From Ensifer sp. WSM1721 (GTDB lineage: Bacteria > Pseudomonadota > Alphaproteobacteria > Rhizobiales > Rhizobiaceae), in assembly GCF_000513895.2 (NCBI RefSeq), contig NZ_CP165782.1, positions 806,001-870,000 on the forward strand: a stretch of DNA of 64,000 nucleotides. The letters run 5' to 3'. The position numbers were made by a program, and so were the translations under genes. Shown here piece after piece: positions 52,776 to 63,016 of this stretch; the first letter of the stretch is position 1, and the number at the start of each line of letters is the position of its first letter. The notes under the pieces were generated by a model, which saw nothing but the letters and a program-made list of their open reading frames with translations, was not told the origin of the DNA and did not search any database.

Positions 52776-53620
52776 GCGCTCGCCTCGTCGGCCTCGCTCG
52801 GAAAGCCGAGGCCCGTCCATGCGGGCAGCGTTAGCGTAACCGGCACATCGCCCGCAAGTATAGGGTCTGCCCGCGCGATCGCCTCGCCGGCCTTATCGAT
52901 GCGCACGATCGCAAGGCCGGATTTGTCTTGAACGGTGCCGAGCGAACCGATCAACCGCCCGTTGACGGAAATATTCGCGCCTGTCGGCGGCAGCGGTGCG
53001 TCGCCCGTAACGACGACGACCCTGCGCCGTGCCGTACCGCGGTGCTGCATGCGGGAGATGACTTCTTGGCCGACATAGCAGCCCTTACGGAAGGAAAGGC
53101 CGCCGTTGATATCCATCAGCACGTCATGTGGAAAGGCGTCCTGCAGGGCATAGTCGTGGCCTGCCTCCACTATTCCCGCTGCGATGCGCAACCGGTCGAG
53201 ATCGGCAACGCTTGCGTCCGGGGCAGCCGCCTCGCGGTAAAGGCGGAAGACGGCCAAGCCCGCTTTTTCGAAGCGATAGTCGCGATAGCTCTCGGCAGGG
53301 CGGTCCTCCTCGAAGACGACCGTCACCGATGCCGGCGACTGCAGCGAGAGCTCCACGGCAGAGCGCAACTTGTACATCGTCAAACGCTTCAAGAGCGGCT
53401 CCGCCTGGTCGCCCGTCGTCTCCAGCCGCAACGCCTCGCCGTCTCGGGAAATCAGGAAATCGAAGAGGATCTTGCCCTGCGGCGTAAGCAGCGCGCCAGG
53501 TTTGACTTCGTCCTCAGCCAGCGCGCCGATATCCGTCGTGATCAGGCCTTGGAGAAGAGGCTCAGCGTCCTTTCCGGAAATGCGGATGATCGCGCGGTCG
53601 TCGAGACAAACCCTGGGCAT
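52772..53620 (-). CDS. ygfZ: Folate-binding protein YgfZ
   Basis: 282 aa. It is a GcvT-like fold starting DDRAIIRISGKDAEPLLQGL, with the YgfZ signature RKGCYVGQEVISRMQHRG near residue 190, whose Cys is needed. YgfZ assists repair or assembly of iron-sulfur proteins with tetrahydrofolate. It leads a four-gene minus-strand unit (ygfZ, HD hydrolase, phosphatase, nadQ). NadA, across the locus, is an Fe-S enzyme, which could be a functional link. Confidence 0.92.
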   Translation of the reverse strand: MPRVCLDDRAIIRISGKDAEPLLQGLITTDIGALAEDEVKPGALLTPQGKILFDFLISRDGEALRLETTGDQAEPLLKRLTMYKLRSAVELSLQSPASVTVVFEEDRPAESYRDYRFEKAGLAVFRLYREAAAPDASVADLDRLRIAAGIVEAGHDYALQDAFPHDVLMDINGGLSFRKGCYVGQEVISRMQHRGTARRRVVVVTGDAPLPPTGANISVNGRLIGSLGTVQDKSGLAIVRIDKAGEAIARADPILAGDVPVTLTLPAWTGLGFPSEADEASA

Positions 53621-53742
53621 ATGTCGAATCCTACTGTCTTTCCCGAAGAGGTAGGATGTCCGCCGATGATCGGCAAGCGCACCGATCGATTCTCACGAGG
53701 CGAGAGGGAGAATATGGGCGAGACCGCTCAATCATTCCGGCT

Positions 53743-54492
53743 CTAGTCGCCGGCGACGAAGAATTTCCAACGGCCGTCCGGTGTGATGCCGACGCGATAG
53801 AAATTGTAGCTGCCGAATTCCTCCATGCCGGCGAAGTCTCCGGCAGTCACCAAGCGGAATAGGTCCACCTTCTCCGGTGGGGTCAGCGACGAGAGTGGCT
53901 TCTCGGCAAAGTAGGGCCAGACATAGACCTCGTCGGGCGTGCCCTTGTCCGCGAGCACGAAGCCTGTCGAAAGCACGTCGAGGAGGATCGCGAGGATCTC
54001 GATGCCCTCCTGGTCGCCGGAAAGCCCTTTAAGCGTCGCGATGGGGTCGTCGTCGCCCGTTCCGGTCACCTGGGTCTGGGTCGGGCCCTTGCCCAGCAAA
54101 GGCCGCAGCCGTTCGATATCGCCGGAAGCGGCTGCCTCGACGATCAGTTCGCGCATGCGGGCGACGGATTCCGGAATCTTGGAAACGTCGGTCAGCACTT
54201 CGACGGGTTCGACCACCTCGGGCGCGGCGATTTGATCGTCCTTGGTGCCGACCGCCGCCCTGTCGACCAGCGGGTCGGGCATCGGAATTTCGAGCGGAGA
54301 CTCTTCTTCCGGCGCGGCTTCGTCGGGCGCTTCGGCCGGCGCCGCATTTTGACCGCCGGCAACGGGCGCGCCCTGGAGCTCGCTGAGTGCCAGCGCGGGC
54401 ACGGCCGTGATCGGTGCGCAGACGGCCACGCTCGCCAGCAGCAACGTAACAAGGCCAACCGGGAAGGCCCGGTTTGCAAGGTTCCGGCTCAT
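53743..54492 (-). CDS. Secreted protein of unknown function (249 aa)
   Basis: A signal peptide covers residues 1-36 (VGLVTLLLASVAVCAPITAV, cut near ALA). Residues 45-100 are acidic and Pro/Glu-rich (APAEAPDEAAPEEESPLEIP), likely disordered. The folded part from residue 105 (SVARMRELIVEAAASGDIER) ends in YNFYRVGITPDGRWKFFVAG. The end resembles small periplasmic proteins of rhizobia of unknown role. I recognise no family. A start-of-gene ATG at 54492 fits the signal peptide. Confidence 0.82.
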   Translation of the reverse strand: MSRNLANRAFPVGLVTLLLASVAVCAPITAVPALALSELQGAPVAGGQNAAPAEAPDEAAPEEESPLEIPMPDPLVDRAAVGTKDDQIAAPEVVEPVEVLTDVSKIPESVARMRELIVEAAASGDIERLRPLLGKGPTQTQVTGTGDDDPIATLKGLSGDQEGIEILAILLDVLSTGFVLADKGTPDEVYVWPYFAEKPLSSLTPPEKVDLFRLVTAGDFAGMEEFGSYNFYRVGITPDGRWKFFVAGD

Positions 54493-54507
54493 GGGGCAGT
54501 CCTGATG

Positions 54508-54777
54508 TTACTGAATTGTCCGCTGTGGCGAGAACTCTCCGGCGAGCATGCGCTCACGAAGCGAATTCAACATTGCCTCGGCACCTTCTTCGCCATGGAG
54601 CCGAATCGTCTCGCGCATGGCTAGTGCGATCGCTGCATCAGCAATGATTTCCGGCTCGATACCATCTGCCATGCCGTCCGCCCAGGCCTCGTTCTGGTGC
54701 TCAAGGGCTGCCTGCATCTTCTCGTGGACGATCATGTCATCGATGTCGGTCAGGCTTGGTTGCATCATTCGTTCCAT
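54508..54777 (-). CDS. Conserved small protein of unknown function (89 aa)
   Basis: The ATG at 54777 has GGAA 5 nt upstream; a Met four codons later is an alternative. It is acidic and helical throughout (LTDIDDMIVHEKMQAALEHQ, IIADAAIALAMRETIRLHGE) without membrane segments. It lies just before the secreted 249-aa protein gene in the same direction, separated by 15 bp, so they are probably co-transcribed. No function is known. Confidence 0.72.
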   Translation of the reverse strand: MERMMQPSLTDIDDMIVHEKMQAALEHQNEAWADGMADGIEPEIIADAAIALAMRETIRLHGEEGAEAMLNSLRERMLAGEFSPQRTIQ

Positions 54778-54935
54778 GCGGCTTCCGTTACGTGCACTTG
54801 GCTAACCTAGCGCCTCTCCGCTGAACCGCGACTGAACGGGCAGACAGGCCGGTCACTTCTTACCACTCTCTTAATAAACTTAGCAGTCTTTTCCCGAAAC
54901 GACACGGCCTCGCGGAAAAAGAGGTTAATTTATCC

Positions 54936-55382
54936 CTAATTTCCAAAACGGGCGACGATTTCTGAAGCGAGTGTTGCACCTTCGGCACGGTATCGCTGCT
55001 CTGCGAGCGTCGCCGGCTCAGTGCAGCTCGTATAGACGGATGCGAAGGTCCGGTAGCCTCGGTTGAAAGCGGCGGTCATGCGCTCGCGCCGTTTCGGCTC
55101 GCCGGCCGTTTCCTTGTCGAGGAGTTCCTGCGCGGAGCGTCGCCAGGCGTCCTCCGGCTGGCCGAGGCAAAGATTGCGCAGATAGTGGACCGATCCGAGG
55201 ATTTCGGCGAGGCGAAGCAGCCGCTCGTCGTAGGGCGTCGGCTTTTCCTCCGGGGCCGGGGCAGGGGAAGTCTGGTTTTTTTCCTGCGCGGCGGGCTGCT
55301 TTTCCTGCGCCACCGCACCTGCGGCTGCCGCGAGGAGGGCGCCCGTCAGGAGAAGTCTAAGCAAGAACGCTGCGCTGATCAT
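54936..55382 (-). CDS. TIGR02301 family secreted protein
   Basis: 148 aa from the ATG at 55382, overlapping the NUDIX stop (ATGA). A signal peptide (LLRLLLTGALLAAAAGAVA) is followed by a Gln/Pro-rich linker and the conserved part PYDERLLRLAEILGSVHYLR, NLCLGQPEDAWRRSAQELLD and FNRGYRTFASVYTSC with its paired Cys. That matches TIGR02301, found in rhizobia and relatives, with no known function. Confidence 0.85.
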   Translation of the reverse strand: MISAAFLLRLLLTGALLAAAAGAVAQEKQPAAQEKNQTSPAPAPEEKPTPYDERLLRLAEILGSVHYLRNLCLGQPEDAWRRSAQELLDKETAGEPKRRERMTAAFNRGYRTFASVYTSCTEPATLAEQRYRAEGATLASEIVARFGN

Positions 55383-55849
55383 GAGCGCATCAAATCCGAA
55401 TCGGCACCGTTTGCAAGGCCACATCGGCCGGGATGCCTCGTCAGCCGGACGGCGGCCAGCTTCTCCACACAGTCGCGAACGCTAGGGGGAATGGGAAGCG
55501 CGAAGATTTCCTCCGGTGTGAACCAGCCGACACCGGCGGCGTCGTCGCAAGCGACGGCGACCGAATCGGCATCGGCCTCGACGGTGAAGACGGACAGCAG
55601 GAAATACCGCCCCTCCGATTCTTTTCCGGGCAGATCGTAGGTCTCGAAGAGCACGGGATCGCGACCGCTTATGCCGGTTTCCTCGGCGAGTTCGCGCAGG
55701 GCCGTCTCCGCCGGCGTCTCGCCGGGCTCCGCCCTGCCGCCGGGAAAGGCATACATGTCCGCCGACGGCGGATTGGCCCGCCGGACGAGCAGATAACGTC
55801 CGTCCCGTTCGAGGATGGCGGAAGAAGCGTGTTCGGGTTGGTTCGGCAT
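55379..55849 (-). CDS. NUDIX hydrolase
   Basis: 156 aa from the ATG at 55849 (a TTG at 55867 would add six residues). The NUDIX box runs from GGRAEPGETPAETALRELAE into ETGI, a complete GX5EX7REUXEEXGU motif near residues 35-57. Before it is ILERDGRYLLVRRANPPSAD, after it YFLLSVFTVEADADSVAVAC. Such enzymes cleave nucleoside-diphosphate derivatives, perhaps oxidised nucleotides or ADP-ribose. It is divergent from the SRAP gene with a 61-bp gap. Confidence 0.88.
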   Translation of the reverse strand: MPNQPEHASSAILERDGRYLLVRRANPPSADMYAFPGGRAEPGETPAETALRELAEETGISGRDPVLFETYDLPGKESEGRYFLLSVFTVEADADSVAVACDDAAGVGWFTPEEIFALPIPPSVRDCVEKLAAVRLTRHPGRCGLANGADSDLMRS

Positions 55850-55910
55850 CTGGGAATCGAATTTCAACTGGGTCGTTGACCCATCTTACGTGAAGTGCCA
55901 CACCGATGTC

Positions 55911-56690
55911 ATGTGCGGACGCTTTGCGCTGACGGCAACGCCGGAAGAATTGATGGAATTGTTTGGCTTGCTGGAGGCGGACGACTTCCCGGCTCGTTTC
56001 AACATCGCCCCGACCCAACCGATCATCGTGATCGTCGCTTCGGATCGGGCGGAGCCGGGCAGCAATCTCCCGGAGCGCAAGGCCCTACTCGTGCGCTGGG
56101 GGTTCACCCCGGGCTGGGTAAAGGATCCTCGTAAATTCCCGCTGCTCATCAACGCGCGTGCCGAGACGGCAGTCGGCAAGGCCGCCTTCCGCGCGGCGAT
56201 GCGCCACCGCCGCATACTGGTGCCGGCCTCCGGCTTCTACGAATGGCGGCGTCCTGCGAAAGGCGGTGGCGAACCTTCGCAAGCCTATTGGGTGCGCCCC
56301 AGAAAAGGCGGCATCGTCGCCTTTGCCGGGCTTATGGAAACCTGGTCCTCCGCCGATGGCTCGGAGGTCGACACGGCGGCAATCCTCACGACCGACGCGA
56401 ATCGCGTTGTCCGCCACATCCACGATCGCATGCCCGTCGTCATCGAGCCGGAAGATTTTGCCCGCTGGCTCGACTGCAGGACCCAAGAGCCGCGCGACGT
56501 GACGGATCTCATGGTTCCGGCTGCGGAGGCCTACTTCGAGGCGATCCCGGTCTCGGACAAGGTGAACAAGGTCACCAATACGGGGCCCGAGATTCAGGAC
56601 GAGGTCGCGCCTGTCATTCCCGCCGCGCCGGCAGCAAGCAAAGCCCGGGCGGACGATCGCGACGATGACGGCCAGATGTCGCTGTTCTAA
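55911..56690 (+). CDS. SRAP domain protein (HMCES/YedK type)
   Basis: 259 aa from the ATG at 55911; the catalytic Cys is then residue 2 (MCGRFALTATPEELMELF), exposed once Met is removed. Other SRAP marks are FNIAPTQPIIVIV, RWGFTPGWVKDPRKFPLLIN with ARAET, PASGFYEWRRPAKGGG, and TTDANRVVRHIHDRMPVVIE. Such proteins link covalently to abasic sites in single-stranded DNA and shield them. The C-terminus is disordered and ends DGQMSLF, which resembles the bacterial sliding-clamp motif QLSLF. Confidence 0.92.
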   Translation: MCGRFALTATPEELMELFGLLEADDFPARFNIAPTQPIIVIVASDRAEPGSNLPERKALLVRWGFTPGWVKDPRKFPLLINARAETAVGKAAFRAAMRHRRILVPASGFYEWRRPAKGGGEPSQAYWVRPRKGGIVAFAGLMETWSSADGSEVDTAAILTTDANRVVRHIHDRMPVVIEPEDFARWLDCRTQEPRDVTDLMVPAAEAYFEAIPVSDKVNKVTNTGPEIQDEVAPVIPAAPAASKARADDRDDDGQMSLF

Positions 56691-56884
56691 GTGCTTTTAT
56701 GTCTGCGGGTCGGACCGACCCCGAGATGATCGCCCTCAACGGGGCGCTTCATGACCTTCTTGCCAGCAGGCTTGGCTTTTACCTGTAGTGCGGCGGCGAG
56801 TACGGCCTTCAGGCCGAGCGGGCGGTACTTCGTCAGCAGATCGGATGGGGGCGGCTTGCGTTCGGCGGTCTTGGCGGCCTTCAT
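56687..56884 (-). CDS. Small basic protein of unknown function (65 aa)
   Basis: AAGGAA lies 8 nt before the ATG at 56884. The protein is very basic, starting MKAAKTAERKPPPSDLLTKY and continuing RPLGLKAVLAAALQVKAKPA. The central YRPLGLKAVLAAAL could be a short amphipathic helix, and the ends look disordered. It overlaps the end of the SRAP gene by 4 bp on the opposite strand. It looks like a genuine small rhizobial gene of unknown role, though length makes this uncertain. Confidence 0.55.
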   Translation of the reverse strand: MKAAKTAERKPPPSDLLTKYRPLGLKAVLAAALQVKAKPAGKKVMKRPVEGDHLGVGPTRRHKST

Positions 56885-57296
56885 TGCATGTATTCCTTGG
56901 TGTCTTCCCTAATCAGCGCATTTGTCTTCGTTACTTTTGAACGAAAACCATGTCCCTGTTGTTCCTCGGGAAACAGGACCTGAAGCAGTGTCGGCTGCAT
57001 TCGCGAATCTCCTCCCCCGGTATGGCGATGTCACATAAGCCAAATCGTGACAAATCCATGGCCGCTATGGTTGCAAAATGACGACTTTCGCTTGCATGGC
57101 GCTCTCCTCTTGACCGGCGCCGAGCGACGCGCGATAAGGATCGCCATGAAAACGGTTATCTGCATTATCTGCCGGAAGATTATTCGCTAGCGCTCCCGCT
57201 GGCCTGGCCGTTTTCGTCTCCAGAAATCCAAGATGACAAACGCGGGGCCATCCGGGCGCTATATTCCGATGGTTGCATGCAGGCTTGGAGATTGGG
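56885..57296. other. Non-coding spacer upstream of cysS
   Basis: 412 bp without a gene I can support; the open frame on the minus strand lacks similarity and a ribosome binding site. A possible cysS promoter is TTGACC at 57110-57115 with GATAAG at 57133-57138, 17 bp apart. There is no T-box, which is expected for a proteobacterium. Confidence 0.45.
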
Positions 57297-58697
57297 ATGG
57301 CCGCAATGCCGATTTTGAAGCTGTACAACACGCTGACGCGGGAGAAGGCCGATTTCCGGCCGATCGATCCTCAAAACGTCCGCATGTATGTCTGCGGCCC
57401 GACCGTCTACGATTTTGCCCATATCGGCAATGCGCGGCCGATCATCGTCTTCGACGTGCTCTTCCGGCTGCTGGTTCATGTCTATGGCGAAAGCCACGTC
57501 ACCTATGCACGCAACATCACCGACGTCGACGACAAAATCAATGCGCGCGCGCTGCGCGATTATCCGGGTCTGCCGCTGAACGAAGCGATCCGGCGCGTGA
57601 CCGAGACGACTGAAAAGCAGTTCCTCGACGATGCCGCAGTGCTCGGCTGCCTCGATCCGACCGTACAGCCGCGCGCCACGGAAAATATCGCCGAGATGAT
57701 CGAGATCATCGAAAAACTCATCGCCAAGGGTCACGCCTATGAGGCGGAGGGCGAGGTGCTCTTCGACACCACATCGATGGCGGATTACGGCCAGCTTTCG
57801 AAGCGTAATCTCGAGGAGCAGCAGGCCGGCGCCCGCGTAGCGGTCGAGGCGCATAAGAGAAATCCGGGCGACTTCGTGCTCTGGAAGCTCTCCGAAGAGC
57901 ATGAGCCGGGCTGGGAGAGCCCCTGGGGGCGCGGCCGTCCCGGCTGGCATATCGAATGCTCGGCGATGAGCAGGCACTATCTCGGCGAAGTGTTCGACAT
58001 TCACGGGGGCGGGATCGATCTGATCTTTCCGCACCACGAGAACGAGATTGCCCAATCGCGCTGCGCTCACGGCACCGAGGTGATGGCGAACGTCTGGATG
58101 CACAACGGCTTCCTGCAGGTCGAGGGCCGCAAGATGTCGAAGTCGGAAGGCAATTTCATCACCATCTACGAGCTTCTGCATACGGAGAAGTTCGGCGGCC
58201 GCAAATGGCCGGGCGAAGTGCTGAGGCTGGCGATGCTGATGACTCATTACCGCGAGCCGATCGACTTCTCGATGAAGCGGCTGGAGGAGGCCGAGCATCT
58301 GCTCTCGAAGTGGCCGGTTGCCGGTGAAGTTCGAGAAGAGCCGGATCCGGCGGTCGTGGCGGCGCTCGCCGACGATCTCAACACGGTCGCGGCGATCCAG
58401 GCGCTTCACGCTCTGGCTCAGAAGGCCTCCGCCGATTCGCGGTACCTCGGCGTCTTCGCCGCGAGTGCCGCGCTGATCGGCGTGGTGCCGAAGGAAATCG
58501 AGCTCGACGAGGCGGTGGTCCACGAGATCGACGGCCGCGTGCGCGCGCGTCTCGAGCTCCTAAAGGCGAAGAATTATGCAGAGGCGGACGCAATCCGAGC
58601 GGACCTCCTGGCGCGCGGCATCCAGCTCAAGGACGGCAAGGACCCGGAGACCGGCGAGCGGGTGACGACCTGGGAGGTGAAGCGGTCCCAAGCCTAG
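57297..58697 (+). CDS. cysS: Cysteinyl-tRNA synthetase
   Basis: 466 aa from the ATG at 57297, with GGAG upstream. The HIGH-type motif is [20 protein letters not shown] near residue 30, the KMSKS loop [15 protein letters not shown] near residue 280, and the zinc ligands lie in [18 protein letters not shown] and [12 protein letters not shown]. The C-terminal part has the anticodon-binding helical bundle. It charges tRNA(Cys). The three GFA genes follow 23 bp later on the same strand. Confidence 0.96.
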   Translation: MAAMPILKLYNTLTREKADFRPIDPQNVRMYVCGPTVYDFAHIGNARPIIVFDVLFRLLVHVYGESHVTYARNITDVDDKINARALRDYPGLPLNEAIRRVTETTEKQFLDDAAVLGCLDPTVQPRATENIAEMIEIIEKLIAKGHAYEAEGEVLFDTTSMADYGQLSKRNLEEQQAGARVAVEAHKRNPGDFVLWKLSEEHEPGWESPWGRGRPGWHIECSAMSRHYLGEVFDIHGGGIDLIFPHHENEIAQSRCAHGTEVMANVWMHNGFLQVEGRKMSKSEGNFITIYELLHTEKFGGRKWPGEVLRLAMLMTHYREPIDFSMKRLEEAEHLLSKWPVAGEVREEPDPAVVAALADDLNTVAAIQALHALAQKASADSRYLGVFAASAALIGVVPKEIELDEAVVHEIDGRVRARLELLKAKNYAEADAIRADLLARGIQLKDGKDPETGERVTTWEVKRSQA

Positions 58698-58720
58698 GCA
58701 AGACGACAGAGGAGGACGAC

Positions 58721-59203
58721 ATGGCTGACGATATCCATACCGGCGGCTGCCAATGCGGTGCGGTCCGCTTTCGCGTCGAAGGCAAGCTCGGCGACGCCTC
58801 GGTCTGCCACTGCCGCATGTGCCAGAAAGCAAGCGGCAATTTCTATTTGCCGCTCGTTTCCGTACGCGGCGCGAAGGTCACGTGGACGCGCGGCGAACGC
58901 AAGCGGTTCCAGTCCTCCAACTTCGTCTGGCGCGGCTTTTGCGGCGATTGCGGCACCCCGCTTACCTACGAGGCGCCGGACGGGATGGCACTGGCGATAG
59001 CGGCCTTCGACAGGCCGGACGGGATCCCCCCGATGATCCAATGGGGTGTCGAGGCGAAATTGCCGTACGTCGATCACATTCGGGAGCTCCCCGGCGAGGA
59101 GACGATGGCCGATGCGGACGCGGCATCATTCCTTGCGAATCTGGTTTCCTATCAGCATCCAGACCATGACACCAAAACCTGGCCACCGGAGGAAAAACGA
59201 TGA
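58721..59203 (+). CDS. GFA (glutathione-dependent formaldehyde-activating) family protein, first of three
   Basis: 160 aa. The zinc motif is GGCQCGAVRFRVEGKLGDAS, then VCHCRMCQKASGNFYLPLVS, with CGDCGTPLTYEAPDG later, giving the seven Cys typical of GFA/CENP-V domains. Many members are annotated S-(hydroxymethyl)glutathione synthase, yet most are of unknown substrate. It overlaps the next GFA gene by 4 nt. Confidence 0.9.
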   Translation: MADDIHTGGCQCGAVRFRVEGKLGDASVCHCRMCQKASGNFYLPLVSVRGAKVTWTRGERKRFQSSNFVWRGFCGDCGTPLTYEAPDGMALAIAAFDRPDGIPPMIQWGVEAKLPYVDHIRELPGEETMADADAASFLANLVSYQHPDHDTKTWPPEEKR

Positions 59204-59672
59204 GTAATGCCGTCAGAACAGGAGGATGCCAGTGCGGCGCCGTACGCTTCCGCATCCACGGTGAGCTTGGGCGACCATCGATCTGCCATTGCCGCATGTG
59301 TCAGAAGCAGTTCGGCTCGTTCTTCTCGGCCTTGGTGACGGCGCCGAAGGACGGAGTCGAATGGACGCGGGACGAGCCGAGCTATTTCCAGTCCTCGGTC
59401 AATATCGACCGCGGCTTCTGCCGGAAATGCGGCACGCCGCTGACCTATCGGCACCCGGGCGGCCTCGAAATCGCGATCGGCGCCTTCGACGACCGTTCCG
59501 ATCTCGCCCCGAAAATTCAGGTCAATTACCAGGCGCGGCTTCCCTGGGTCGAGACGATCTTCGACCAGCCCATCCACGAGGATCCGGATTATTACGCTCG
59601 GCAGGAGCGGATCATCTCGTTCCAGCATCCCGATCATGAGACCGATCAATGGCCGTCGGCCGGGACCTGGGC

Positions 59673-59676
<4 letters not shown>
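59200..59676 (+). CDS. GFA family protein, second of three
   Basis: 158 aa. The zinc motifs are TGGCQCGAVRFRIHGELGRP, then SICHCRMCQKQFGSFFSALV and CRKCGTPLTYRHPGG. Identity to the first and third copies is obvious but incomplete, so the copies have diverged after tandem duplication. It overlaps both neighbours by 4 nt (ATGA). Confidence 0.9.
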
Positions 59677-61135
<1,459 letters not shown>

Positions 61136-61186
61136 CGCGGGAAAGGCCGCGTTGACTTAAACTGAACCGCACGTTGGAACCGAGAC

Positions 61187-62803
61187 ATGACCAGGGAACG
61201 CATCTATCTCTTCGATACGACGCTTCGAGACGGGCAGCAAACGCCCGGCATCGACTTTTCGGTCGAGGACAAGATCGCGATTGCGACCCTGCTCGACGAA
61301 TTCGGCATGGACTATGTCGAAGGTGGATACCCGGGCGCCAATCCGACGGATACGGAGTTCTTCAAGCACAAGCGCACCGAAAAAGCGTCCTTCGTAGCCT
61401 TCGGCATGACCAAACGCGCCGGCGTTTCGGCCTCCAATGACCCGGGCCTAAATGCCCTGCTCGCTGCGGACAGCGATGCTGTCTGTCTCGTCGCGAAGAG
61501 CTGGGACTACCACGTGGCCGTAGCACTCGGTTGTTCCAACGAGGAGAATCTCGAGAGCATCCGCGCCTCCGTTGAGGCGGTGGTTGCCTCCGGCCGCGAG
61601 GCGATGGTCGATTGCGAGCATTTCTTCGACGGCTACAAGGCGAATCCGGCCTATGCGATCGCCTGCGCGAAAACGGCGCTCGATGCGGGCGCGCGCTGGG
61701 TCGTGCTCTGCGACACCAACGGCGGCACCCAGCCCTCGGAAATCCGCGAGATCGTCTCGGCCGTGATAGCGGCAGGCGTGCCCGGCGCAAGTCTCGGCAT
61801 CCACGCCCATAACGACACGGGCCAGGCCGTGGCGAATTCACTGGCCGCGGTCGAAGCCGGCGTCCGTCAGATCCAGGGCACGCTTAACGGCGTCGGCGAG
61901 CGTTGCGGCAATGCCAATCTGGTGACGCTGATTGCGACGCTTGCGCTGAAGGAGACCTATTCCAGCCGCTTCGAAACGGCAATCGACACCGAAAGGCTCC
62001 AGGACCTGACCGAGCTCGCGCATTCCTTCGACGAGCTTCTCAATCGCTCGCCGGACCCGCAGGCCCCCTATGTCGGCGCCTCGGCCTTCGCTACCAAGGC
62101 GGGCATTCATGCCTCGGCGCTGCTCAAGGACCCGAAGACCTACGAGCATGTTGCGCCTGAAAGCGTCGGCAATCTGCGCCGGGTCATGGTCTCGGACCAA
62201 GGCGGCAAGGCCAATTTCATCAACGCGCTCAAGCGGCGCGGCATCGCGGTCTCCAAGGACGACCCGCGGCTCGACAAGCTCATCTCGATCGTCAAGGAGC
62301 GCGAGGCGACGGGCTACGCCTATGAGGGCGCGGATGCGAGTTTCACGTTGCTCGCCAACCGCATTCTCGGCACGGTGCCCGACTTCTTTCACGTGGAGAG
62401 TTTCCGGGTGATGGTCGAGCGCCGCTTCGACGCAAACGGCAAGTTGAAGACGGTGTCGGAGGCGGTGGTCAAGGTCGTGGTCGACGGCGAAACGATGATG
62501 TCGGTCGCAGAGGGCCATGGCCCGGTCAATGCGCTCGACCTCGCTCTGCGCAAGGACCTCGGCAAGTATCAGTCGGAGATCGCGGATCTCGAACTCGCCG
62601 ATTACAAGGTGCGCATCCTGAACGGTGGCACCGAGGCAGTGACCCGCGTACTGATCGAATCGACGGACAACACCGGCGCCCGCTGGTGGACGGTCGGTGT
62701 TTCCGACAACATCATCGATGCTTCCTTCCAGGCGCTGATGGACAGCATCGTCTACAAGCTGCTCAAGAACCGGGACCAGGTCGGGTTGATCGCGGCGGAG
62801 TAG
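61187..62803 (+). CDS. cimA: Citramalate synthase
   Basis: 538 aa. The catalytic DRE-TIM start is FDTTLRDGQQTPGIDFSVED, the metal site HAHNDTGQAVANSLAAVEAG near residue 205 and NGVGERCGNANLVTL near residue 230. The C-terminal LeuA-type regulatory domain runs from about residue 400 (VVKVVVDGETMMSVAEGHGP). It condenses pyruvate and acetyl-CoA to citramalate, a threonine-independent route to isoleucine. The length and KAGIHASALLKDPKTYEHVA are typical of CimA rather than isopropylmalate synthase. Confidence 0.93.
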   Translation: MTRERIYLFDTTLRDGQQTPGIDFSVEDKIAIATLLDEFGMDYVEGGYPGANPTDTEFFKHKRTEKASFVAFGMTKRAGVSASNDPGLNALLAADSDAVCLVAKSWDYHVAVALGCSNEENLESIRASVEAVVASGREAMVDCEHFFDGYKANPAYAIACAKTALDAGARWVVLCDTNGGTQPSEIREIVSAVIAAGVPGASLGIHAHNDTGQAVANSLAAVEAGVRQIQGTLNGVGERCGNANLVTLIATLALKETYSSRFETAIDTERLQDLTELAHSFDELLNRSPDPQAPYVGASAFATKAGIHASALLKDPKTYEHVAPESVGNLRRVMVSDQGGKANFINALKRRGIAVSKDDPRLDKLISIVKEREATGYAYEGADASFTLLANRILGTVPDFFHVESFRVMVERRFDANGKLKTVSEAVVKVVVDGETMMSVAEGHGPVNALDLALRKDLGKYQSEIADLELADYKVRILNGGTEAVTRVLIESTDNTGARWWTVGVSDNIIDASFQALMDSIVYKLLKNRDQVGLIAAE

Positions 62804-63016
62804 GTTATCCGGCTTTCACCCCTCTGCCCGGCCGGGGCACAGGGGCATGTAATGTTAAGCCGCTCTCAGCCTTCGCTTCACGGAAATGAATTGGTGCATC
62901 ACCGTTCGTTGGAGTAGGACGCAAGAGGAGGGACGGTGACGGTCTTATGGGCCTGCCGTCGGTTAAGGCCGGAGCGGTTTCCGCTTGGCTCCGGCGAAGT
63001 TTTCAGGATCAAGACC

